From: a virus
Virus record (IMG/VR): IMGVR_UViG_3300013101_000064
Span: 1 to 28,548 of that record
Length of the DNA: 28,548 nt
Direction: 5' to 3' (one strand)
Shown here: positions 1-7,274 of the stretch, one piece after another
Layout of the letters: each line of letters starts with the position of its first letter
Numbering within the stretch: the stretch's first letter is position 1
The notes under the pieces: generated by a model
What the model saw: the letters and a program-made list of their open reading frames with translations, nothing else
Database searches by the model: none
What the model was told of the DNA's origin: nothing
Program-made: the position numbers and the translations under genes

Positions 1-3000
1 CCTGCGGGGCCTGCGGGGCCAGTCTCGCCAGGGACACCGCCGAACGAGACGCAGATTTGGTACGTGTTGTTCTGGACGAGGTTCCCTTGGTCAACGGTGC
101 CCTCGAAGCAGAAGTGCGTGCCGTTGTCTGTGATCGTGCCAATCGTCATCGAGAACGTCGTCCCGATGATCGCGACGGTCATGCCGACTGTGAGTTTCGC
201 CAACTCTGCCGACTGGTCAACCGTGTCCACATCGACGTTGTTCATGCACAGCGTGGTGCCGTCGAATGTCGCGATGCCAGCCAACGCCGGGTCGCCGCCT
301 GCGGTCAAGTTCCAGTTGCCGCACAGACCTTCTGGGAACTCGCCAGGAGCACCAGTCGGGCCGTCGTCACCAGTAGGTCCGGTTGGGCCGGAAGGACCTG
401 GAACGGTGGAGTCAGCGCCGGTCGGACCAGCATTGCCTGTGGGGCCGGAAGGGCCTACGACACCTTGGGGGCCGGAAGGACCAGCGACACCTGTAGGACC
501 GGAGGGGCCAGGGGGGCCGTCTGTTCCGGTAGGACCGGCAGGACCGTCTTGCCCCGGAGAACCGGTGGGGCCGCCAGGACCAGTCGGGCCTGCATCGCCG
601 TCGAACCCTGGAGGGCCTTGCGTGCCTGTGGGGCCATCCACGCCTGTCGGACCTGCATCGCCTGTGGGACCCGCTGGACCGGTTCCCCCGTCGAGTCCAT
701 CCGAGCCAGTCGAACCCGTAGGGCCGTCCTCGCCAGTCGGGCCAGTCGGACCGGGGATTGGATCGCCAGTGATCGGACCCAAGTCAACCCACGCACAGCA
801 TCCCGTCTCAGGGTTGTGCGTCAAGATGTATAGGCGGTTCGTCGTGGTCGAGAAACCAATCGTGCCCTCGGGCGGGCAGTTCTCAGGCTCATCAACCTCG
901 GCTTGCCAATCGAGGAATGTGTCGTTGCGCTCGATGTAGGCGTTGTCGCCGGACGTAGTGATGAACGGGAACACCTGCGGGACGGTGTTCCAGTCGGGAG
1001 GCAACACGAAGTCGTCAGCGTTGTGGATGAGGTCGGGGCCGAGATTCGATGGAGTGAAGTTGAACGAAACGATGCGACCGTCGGAATACGGGGCGTCTCC
1101 CGCCTCACGATCACCGAGCCATATCTCGTTCAGGAGCGGAACACCGAGCGATGTAATCGTTGTGATCTGCGGGGCACCGTTCGGCACCCACAGTTGGGAA
1201 ACGGCGTCACGCAGGTACCACTGAATCTGGCCGATGCTTCCGTCGTAGACGGCACGGTGCCAAGTGAACGTCTCGGACGCCACGGTGCCGGGCATGTTGA
1301 ACGACTCAGACGCCACGCCATCGCTGATCGTCAAGCCGAGGCGGCTCGTCTCTTTGTTGATCGCCAACTGCCACTGAGGCTCGCCGTTGTCCTCCCAGTT
1401 CGACGCCAACACTTCGGGGATCAGGTCACCCGTGTTCAGGCGAGCGCCCCAGAAGATTTCCACATCGAAGTAGTTGGTCGGCGCTGCAATCGAAGTGAAC
1501 GCCACCTTGTTCGCCGGGTTCTCGTCGTTCCAGATCCAGAACGCAGGCGTGCAGTATTCAGGCGGGTTGCCTGGGAAGATTATGTCGATCTCCCACGCCG
1601 GACCCGTCGGGCCAGTCTCGCCGTCGTCGCCCGTAGGACCGGTTGGGCCGTCGTCGCCAGTTGGCCCGGAAGGACCTGGAGGACCAGTTGGGCCGCCAGC
1701 GCCAGTGGAACCGTCGTCACCCGTTGAGCCTGTCGGCCCCGCAGGACCCGTGCCGCCTGTCTCGCCGGTCGCACCAACAGGACCGTCTTGGCCGGGAGGA
1801 CCCGTTACGCCGTCCTCGCCTTGGGGTCCGGTTGGACCGTCGTCACCCGTAGGTCCAGTCGGTCCTGTCGGAGCCTCAAGATCGAACTCACCGAGGTCGA
1901 TGTACTCACAGCAACCAGGCGTACCCGAGTCGGGCGGGCCGATCACATAAATGTGACCGTCGGCTTCGGAATAGATCAGGGTGCCCTCAGGAGGACAGTC
2001 GATGCACGTCTCACCGGTCGGAGGTATCTCAGGGATGACTCCACCGATGCCGCCAGGAGGGCCTATCGGGCCATCGTCCCCCGTCTCGCCTGTCGGACCC
2101 GTTGGACCTGTCGGGCCATCGTCACCTGTGGGGCCTGTCGGGCCAGGCACCGACTCGAACGGGCCAAGGTCGAGCCACGAGCAGCACTGAGTGTCCTCGT
2201 TGAAGATCAGGATGTAGAGATGCCCCGTCTCGGCAGAGAACCCCAGCGACCCCAACGGCGGGCAATCCTCAGGGTTGTTGACGGCATCGAAGTTGTCGAT
2301 GTTCGCGGCAACACGATTGACGTAAGCCTCATGCCCCGACTGAGTTGGGAAATCCGTGCGGCCGTTAGGCCAGAACACAGGCCGGTTGAAATCTTCGGCT
2401 GTGGTGACGACTTCGCCCACGCCGTTGTTCAGGTTGAGCGAGATGATGCGACCGGAGTACTGGTTGGTGCCATCGGCACGCTCGCCCATCCATATCTCTT
2501 GGACGCCTGTCCCTGGCCCGAGCGCAGCCCCGATGGGAACCACGTCGATCGGGTCCCACTGAGCGCCGTCCCATGACCACCACGTCAACGAGGAGGACAG
2601 GCCGTCGAGCGTGAACCGAACGCGGGTGAACACTTCGGACTGGATCGTCCTTGGGTACTCGTGCGTCTCAGCGACGTTCGTGCCGTCGCCCAGCGTCAAG
2701 GTCAGGGTGCCAGTCTCCGAGTCCAGATCGAACGACCACAGGTTCTGGCCCGGCACGCCGGACCACTGCGACACCACCGCCTCGGGAACGAGGTTGCCTC
2801 GCTCCATGTCCGTCCCGAAGAAGATCGCACAGTCAAGAAACGTCGTCGGCCTCGGATAGTTCTCGACCACCACATGGTTGCCGGGGACGAGAGCATCCCA
2901 CACCCAGAACGCCGGGGTGCAGAACTCGGGGGGGCGGCCATCCCAAACGAAGTCCAGATCCCAACCGGGACCTTGCGGACCGGTGTCGCCAGTCTCACCG

Positions 3001-3317
3001 GTCGGACCTACGGGACCCGTCGGACCATCCTCACCCGTGGGGCCTGTTGGCCCTGACGGCGGGAATGTCGGGAACGGGAAATCCGGGGAGCAGTCAGGCG
3101 GCGGAGTACACGAAGGGCACGTTCCGCATCCACCACAGTCCGTAGGACCGGTGTCTGTCGGCAAGATGCCGCCAGACTGCTCCCAGATCAAGAACAACTC
3201 GTCGCTGACCTCAACGCCGTCAGCGCCCAGAACAACGTCCGGGTCTATTCCGTGCGCCTTCGCCTGGTCAACAAGCCAACGGGCCAGGTCCGGGTCGCGG
3301 GAAGGAATCAGGGCCAT
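1..3317 (-). CDS. Collagen-like tail fibre, C-terminus beyond the window edge
   Basis: The frame is open from the ATG at 3317 to base 1 (1105 complete codons) with no stop, so the C-terminus is missing. It begins with about 85 residues of non-repetitive sequence starting [14 protein letters not shown] and then a Cys-rich linker. Collagen Gly-X-Y tracts (GPTGPTG, GDDGPTG), with Thr very common at Y, lie near residues 87-119, 387-420, 481-573 and 850-990, and a new tract starts at the edge. Between them are two related globular modules (about 119-374 and 573-845). Both contain PPE[FY]CTPAFW, an EIW.G[ED]R motif and CPP.G...GFS followed by CC.W.DLGP. A short third copy of the last part lies at about 436-476. 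A different Cys-containing domain sits at about 990-1093. Known for the family: phage collagen-like fibres trimerise and display receptor-binding modules. The location after the minor tail genes fits. Receptor binding is inferred. Confidence 0.85.
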   Translation of the reverse strand, partial: MALIPSRDPDLARWLVDQAKAHGIDPDVVLGADGVEVSDELFLIWEQSGGILPTDTGPTDCGGCGTCPSCTPPPDCSPDFPFPTFPPSGPTGPTGEDGPTGPVGPTGETGDTGPQGPGWDLDFVWDGRPPEFCTPAFWVWDALVPGNHVVVENYPRPTTFLDCAIFFGTDMERGNLVPEAVVSQWSGVPGQNLWSFDLDSETGTLTLTLGDGTNVAETHEYPRTIQSEVFTRVRFTLDGLSSSLTWWSWDGAQWDPIDVVPIGAALGPGTGVQEIWMGERADGTNQYSGRIISLNLNNGVGEVVTTAEDFNRPVFWPNGRTDFPTQSGHEAYVNRVAANIDNFDAVNNPEDCPPLGSLGFSAETGHLYILIFNEDTQCCSWLDLGPFESVPGPTGPTGDDGPTGPTGPTGETGDDGPIGPPGGIGGVIPEIPPTGETCIDCPPEGTLIYSEADGHIYVIGPPDSGTPGCCEYIDLGEFDLEAPTGPTGPTGDDGPTGPQGEDGVTGPPGQDGPVGATGETGGTGPAGPTGSTGDDGSTGAGGPTGPPGPSGPTGDDGPTGPTGDDGETGPTGPAWEIDIIFPGNPPEYCTPAFWIWNDENPANKVAFTSIAAPTNYFDVEIFWGARLNTGDLIPEVLASNWEDNGEPQWQLAINKETSRLGLTISDGVASESFNMPGTVASETFTWHRAVYDGSIGQIQWYLRDAVSQLWVPNGAPQITTITSLGVPLLNEIWLGDREAGDAPYSDGRIVSFNFTPSNLGPDLIHNADDFVLPPDWNTVPQVFPFITTSGDNAYIERNDTFLDWQAEVDEPENCPPEGTIGFSTTTNRLYILTHNPETGCCAWVDLGPITGDPIPGPTGPTGEDGPTGSTGSDGLDGGTGPAGPTGDAGPTGVDGPTGTQGPPGFDGDAGPTGPGGPTGSPGQDGPAGPTGTDGPPGPSGPTGVAGPSGPQGVVGPSGPTGNAGPTGADSTVPGPSGPTGPTGDDGPTGAPGEFPEGLCGNWNLTAGGDPALAGIATFDGTTLCMNNVDVDTVDQSAELAKLTVGMTVAIIGTTFSMTIGTITDNGTHFCFEGTVDQGNLVQNNTYQICVSFGGVPGETGPAGPA

Positions 3318-3358
3318 GACTCGTCAGCGTAGCCGTCCGCTCAAACCGGAGGCGGTGA

Positions 3359-3784
3359 TCAGACCAGTTGCTTGACGTTGCCGCCCCGGTCCACGAACGT
3401 TTCCGCTGCGCCGGTTGGGGGTGGGCACGGCCATTCAGCAGGCGTGATCTTCCAGACGCCAGTGATCTGGCCGTCCTCCAAGATGCCTTCGAGCGTGTTC
3501 TGCGTGACGGTGAGTGTCGTGACATCGGGGCCGACGACGATCGCGTCGATCGTGACGACCTGGTACCCGGTGTCGGTCAGTACAGCGATCTGGTCGCCAA
3601 CCGCAAGGTCGCGCTCCCAGTCGATCGGCCAACCGGCCGCCGTGTAGTTGCTCAACGTCCACGTACCGGTGCCGTCGAACACGCCGCCACCCATCGGGGG
3701 CGGGGCGGGAAGCGGAGCCACGAACAGGGTGCCCTGGTTCGAGAACTTCACGTCGGAGTTGATGGACTGGCATGGAATCTTCAT
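3359..3784 (-). CDS. Small virion-associated protein, unknown
   Basis: The frame encodes 141 residues from the ATG at 3784 (MKIPCQSINSDVKFS). I do not recognise a family. It has a Pro/Gly-rich linker (LPAPPPMGGGVF) near residue 30 and then a beta-rich segment with alternating Val/Ile/Thr, which resembles an immunoglobulin-like or OB-like sandwich of the kind found in small tail-tip proteins. The C-terminal part contains WPCPPPTG. It sits 6 nt downstream of a short collagen-containing protein and 41 nt upstream of the large fibre, so a role in the tail tip or fibre attachment is the best contextual guess. No membrane segment or signal peptide is visible. Confidence 0.7.
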   Translation of the reverse strand: MKIPCQSINSDVKFSNQGTLFVAPLPAPPPMGGGVFDGTGTWTLSNYTAAGWPIDWERDLAVGDQIAVLTDTGYQVVTIDAIVVGPDVTTLTVTQNTLEGILEDGQITGVWKITPAEWPCPPPTGAAETFVDRGGNVKQLV

Positions 3785-3790
3785 TGGAAA

Positions 3791-4246
3791 TCAGCCTTCT
3801 GTTGGGATCATCTGGGGGAACGCAGCCCGCCATGAATCGGTAAGTAGCCCCAAGCCTTCGAGGCACTCGAACGTTTGGATGAACACCCACGCCACGTCGG
3901 GGTCCATGCTTCCGCACTGCTGGAGTTCGAGATTACACGGCACAGGATCGGGACACTCGCAGGTGCCTTCGGGGCCTTCCAGTCCGTCGCGCCCGACGGG
4001 ACCTGCGGGTCCGACAGGACCTACGCTGCCCGCGCTAGCCCCGCCACGAGGACACGGCTCGGAAGGAACGGAGGCGAAGTTGATCGGGTCGCCAGCCACG
4101 CTGGCGGTGAACAGAGCGAGCAGTTCAGGCGGAACGTGCACGCCGTCGGTGTGGACCTTGATCATGCGTCCGTCGATGTTGTTCATGTAGGCGAGCATCA
4201 CCAGACGCTGGATGACCTGCGCTCGCTTGTCCTTGATGAGTGCCAT
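3791..4246 (-). CDS. Short collagen-motif tail protein
   Basis: The frame encodes 151 residues from the ATG at 4246, preceded by a GGGAG ribosome binding site seven bases away. An N-terminal helical part (MALIKDKRAQVIQRL...) is followed at about residues 70-92 by a short Gly-X-Y tract ([16 protein letters not shown]) and then a Cys-containing tail (CECPDPVPC). The C-terminus is helical and Trp-containing. It shares the MALI start and the Gly-Pro theme with the large fibre downstream, so it may be an accessory fibre subunit or a connector that co-trimerises with the fibre. That role is inferred from position and composition only. Confidence 0.75.
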   Translation of the reverse strand: MALIKDKRAQVIQRLVMLAYMNNIDGRMIKVHTDGVHVPPELLALFTASVAGDPINFASVPSEPCPRGGASAGSVGPVGPAGPVGRDGLEGPEGTCECPDPVPCNLELQQCGSMDPDVAWVFIQTFECLEGLGLLTDSWRAAFPQMIPTEG

Positions 4247-4296
4247 ACGGCTGCTCCCACGTTGAGGGGACCCTCGTCTGGGAGGCTAGTGGATCA

Positions 4297-4611
4297 TCAC
4301 GGGTTCGTGGGTGAACCACCGACGGGTGTCCACGCAGGACCACCGCTACCTGCCGCTGCTTGCACCTGATACCACTGGCCGTCAGCGACCACGTACACCC
4401 AGTCTGTGGGCTGGCTGTAGTCCTCTGGCAGCATGAACGCCAAGGCGTCCACCGTGCCGACACCCACTACGGCGTTCGGCGCAGCCACGTTGCGGCCCTC
4501 CCGCTCCAGACCTTCGATGCGTTCGTTGAAATCCTCCAAGATGCCGAGCGTCTCATTCATCACTCCGCCCACCCGATGGATTACCGGCTGGCCGCTCACG
4601 GGTCGGGACAT
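4297..4611 (-). CDS. Small tail protein with coiled coil and Trp-rich C-terminus
   Basis: The frame encodes 104 residues from the ATG at 4611. The start overlaps the end of the upstream minor tail gene by 16 nt. Residues about 18-40 (MNETLGILEDFNERIEGLER) form a short amphipathic helix that could be a coiled coil. The C-terminal half has PTDWVYVVADGQWYQV and ends with GPAWTPVGG, a Trp/Tyr-rich beta segment resembling small carbohydrate-binding or fibre-attachment modules. The second Met (residue 18) is an alternative start, but its GGAG sequence is too close to be a good ribosome site. The function is unknown. The position between baseplate-type proteins and fibres suggests a tail-tip component. 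Confidence 0.7.
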   Translation of the reverse strand: MSRPVSGQPVIHRVGGVMNETLGILEDFNERIEGLEREGRNVAAPNAVVGVGTVDALAFMLPEDYSQPTDWVYVVADGQWYQVQAAAGSGGPAWTPVGGSPTNP

Positions 4612-5822
4612 CCTGTTCCGTCGGGGAGCACCATGACCGACGGTGCACTGACGAACGACACCGACACCGTTTCGCCGCCTTCACCGGTTTCCGTAACACG
4701 CAACTCGTGGAGGCGTTGGTATTCGGACACTGAGCCTCGGCACAGTCGGTCCACGGTCGCCAGCGTCCACGAACCAGGCATCAACGTGTTCACGTCCCAC
4801 GGAGACGACGGCATCAAGGTCGAACCGGCAGGCACGACGATGTTGCGGCGGACCGGATACAGGTCCTCTAGGCGGCGTTCCGCTGTATCTGTCCACGTCG
4901 CCAACTTTGCGGCCGATGGCGGCTCGGGCAGGATGGGGGAGCCGGGCACTACGTTGCCGTCACCATCCACGACATAGCGAGGCGGGTTGGCGTCGGCCTG
5001 CGACTTCTCCGACGACAGCGTGTCGATCGCCGGACCGTACTTGTCCTGAATCCCCTGCGGGGCGAAGCCGAACCCGGCGTATCCCGAACCGTCAGTGCGG
5101 ATGTACCGGGTGGCGAGCGAGTTGCCGTACTCCACGATGCGTGGATAGTCCGCTATGTCGGCGGGGTCCAGCGGTGCGATCTCATTCCAGTTCAAGTGAA
5201 CATCCCACCAATAGATGTCCCGGCCAACCACCGTGTAGTCGAGGCCGTAATCCTCAGCGAGTTTGTCCAACTCCAGCCAGTACGTCGTCGCCCAAGCGTT
5301 CGCCTGACGAGCCGAGTCCGGATCGCACGGCCCGAATATCGGGTGCAGAAACGGGACCATGTTCCAGTAGTCGCTGACCCCCTCGTAGCACTCGTCCATC
5401 AAGTCTTTGGCGTTCTGGATCGCGTTGATCTTGCCGGTGCCGTACAGCGGGCCAGGGGTGCAGTCTAGGCACGGCTCCATGTGGTTGTACGAATGCGCCA
5501 AGGCTCGCCGCTTCGCAACCCACAGCATGTCCTCCGCGAATATCTGCACTTGGTCCCACTCGAACTCCATGCGGGTGATGACGCCGATCCACACGACTTC
5601 ATCGTCACGATAGATGTGGATTTCGTTCTGGACCGGCTCAATCAGTTCGAGCAGATCGCAGCAAGTGCCCATCGGCACGTCAACTTGCGCCACTGAGATG
5701 TTGTCCCGGATGCGCTGCCAGGTGATCTTGGTCGCCGTCAGGATCTCACCGACAGGGACCTCCCCACCCGACCCCCAGATACCGATTCGGTGCTTTCCGC
5801 AGAACGCTGGAGCGCCGGGCAT
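4596..5822 (-). CDS. Minor tail protein, Gp37-like baseplate hub
   Basis: The frame encodes 408 residues from an ATG whose A is the last base of the previous gene's TGA (1-nt overlap). The N-terminal 110 residues carry a pattern seen in siphovirus Gp37-like tail proteins: WQRIRDNISVAQVDVP, then a Cys pair, then NEIHIYRDDEVVWIGVITR, which matches the hub-domain 'iyRdg..vW.G.it' signature. The middle part is Trp/Tyr-rich (YWLELDKLAEDYGLDYTVVG) and the C-terminal part is beta-rich. Known for the family: these proteins form part of the tail tip downstream of the tape measure. The location two genes after the tape measure agrees. The family assignment is from memory of motifs, not a search. Confidence 0.78.
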   Translation of the reverse strand: MPGAPAFCGKHRIGIWGSGGEVPVGEILTATKITWQRIRDNISVAQVDVPMGTCCDLLELIEPVQNEIHIYRDDEVVWIGVITRMEFEWDQVQIFAEDMLWVAKRRALAHSYNHMEPCLDCTPGPLYGTGKINAIQNAKDLMDECYEGVSDYWNMVPFLHPIFGPCDPDSARQANAWATTYWLELDKLAEDYGLDYTVVGRDIYWWDVHLNWNEIAPLDPADIADYPRIVEYGNSLATRYIRTDGSGYAGFGFAPQGIQDKYGPAIDTLSSEKSQADANPPRYVVDGDGNVVPGSPILPEPPSAAKLATWTDTAERRLEDLYPVRRNIVVPAGSTLMPSSPWDVNTLMPGSWTLATVDRLCRGSVSEYQRLHELRVTETGEGGETVSVSFVSAPSVMVLPDGTGCPDP

Positions 5823-7267
5823 CAGGCGCAGCCCTTCTCGGCGGCCAGTAACTCCACGAGTAGTTCCACGCTCTCTCCCACAGGTTGATCAACTGTCACC
5901 GTGTACGCCTCTCCTGTTTCGAGTTCAGCCCACGGGGCAAACCCATCGCCGTCCCAGCGGCGGGCGAACCCGTTGAGGGTACGCGACTCGCCGTCGTATT
6001 CGGTCGTGATACGGCGAGCCTTCGAGTCCACCTTCACCAGACCGGTGGCGGGGATGAACGGCAGCACGTAACCGCTGACGAGTTCTCCGCCCTTCCACAC
6101 GCCGACACGCACCGGGCCAACCTGAGTATCGACAGCGGCGAGCATGATGCCCGGCACCGTCTCCGACAGTGAGGTCCGTCGTTCCGGGACGAAGGGGATC
6201 GTTGACCGCTCCCACACCGTCGGCAACACCAGCCCAGTGGAGGGGCCGCGAGGGATCGAGGACGCAGACGGCGGGAAGAACGGGTTGACGACCGGCACGT
6301 CCGGGGGCGGGTCGCTGACTTGCACGGTTGGGCCGATCGGCTGCACGCCAGCCACTGCCACTTCCACCGTGTACTCGTGAGGATCGCCACAAGCGACCGT
6401 GAACTCGACCTCTGCGATCTCACCGCCCGAGGGCATCGTCTGCCGGTTCAGGATGATCGGACCCTCAGTGACTCGCACCGATTGGAACTGGCGAAGATAC
6501 GGGACCAGGCACTCACTCACATCGCAGGCGAACTGCGGGAGGCCGTCGAGAACCTGGCTGTAGGTCCCAATCCACGCACACCAGCCACACGACTCGTAGC
6601 CACCAGCGTTCGGGCCAATCACGAACTCGTTGTAGTTGGCGATCCAGCACGTCGCTGGCGGGCAGTCCAAGGGGCCGGTCGCCAGTTCCTCGTACGTGTC
6701 AGGCCAACACGGGCCGACAGGCGGGGCGTTCGGATCGGTCGCACAGATCGGACAGCAGTCCAGAAACCACAGGTAGTCCTTGCCGCACTCTTCAATCTCG
6801 ATCTCGTACTGACAGCGCATCCAGTTCAGCCCGACCTCCATGCCGCAAGAGTCAGCCGCCACAGCGAGGCCGCGCACGATGATCTCACGAGGCCCGAATC
6901 GAAGGCGAGAGATTGCACCCCCGCCTTCGACGGACGCTTCAACGGACGCCGTGCGTGTCGAGTCCTCAGCGCCCTGCACTTCGAGGCCCATCACGCCGAA
7001 GAACTTGTCGGAGTCACGGATGGTCGGGTCGTACCACGGGGCCGGGTCAATCTCGGGCAGGAAGTAGCCCTCGCCATCGGTGAACAGAAACTCAGCAGAG
7101 TCACAGTCGTCGCAGTTCTCCATGAACGACAGGCAGTCATCCTCGCCGTTCTGGCGGACCTTCCTGTTCCAGTTCTCGACGTAGCGTTGCACGCGCATCG
7201 TGTTGATCAACTCGAACGTCTGCTCTTGAAGCGTTGCGCCGCCGAGCGCCATGTAGCCCTGGTACAT
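5822..7267 (-). CDS. Minor tail protein (distal-tail type), cysteine-rich
   Basis: The frame encodes 481 residues from the ATG at 7267, seven bases after the tape-measure stop. The gene immediately after the tape measure in siphoviruses usually encodes the distal tail protein, and the N-terminal pattern (LQEQTFELINTMRVQRYVENW, later FGPREIIVRGLAV) is compatible with that fold. It has 18 cysteines, several as pairs or CxxC (ENCDDCDS, LDCCPICATD, ESCGWCAW). A Pro-rich linker near residues 310-340 separates the N-terminal region from a C-terminal beta-rich domain of about 130 residues, which might contact the fibre or the host. The exact function is inferred from position. Confidence 0.8.
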   Translation of the reverse strand: MYQGYMALGGATLQEQTFELINTMRVQRYVENWNRKVRQNGEDDCLSFMENCDDCDSAEFLFTDGEGYFLPEIDPAPWYDPTIRDSDKFFGVMGLEVQGAEDSTRTASVEASVEGGGAISRLRFGPREIIVRGLAVAADSCGMEVGLNWMRCQYEIEIEECGKDYLWFLDCCPICATDPNAPPVGPCWPDTYEELATGPLDCPPATCWIANYNEFVIGPNAGGYESCGWCAWIGTYSQVLDGLPQFACDVSECLVPYLRQFQSVRVTEGPIILNRQTMPSGGEIAEVEFTVACGDPHEYTVEVAVAGVQPIGPTVQVSDPPPDVPVVNPFFPPSASSIPRGPSTGLVLPTVWERSTIPFVPERRTSLSETVPGIMLAAVDTQVGPVRVGVWKGGELVSGYVLPFIPATGLVKVDSKARRITTEYDGESRTLNGFARRWDGDGFAPWAELETGEAYTVTVDQPVGESVELLVELLAAEKGCA

Positions 7268-7274
7268 CAGTTCC

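Noticed and set aside
64-939. Collagen-like Gly-Pro frames on the plus strand (also at 1474-1950 and 2878-3375)
   Set aside because: The reverse complement of Gly-Pro codons (GGN CCN) again reads as Gly/Pro codons, so the antisense strand of a collagen gene looks collagen-like by itself. The minus frame is open across the whole region and contains the conserved modules.
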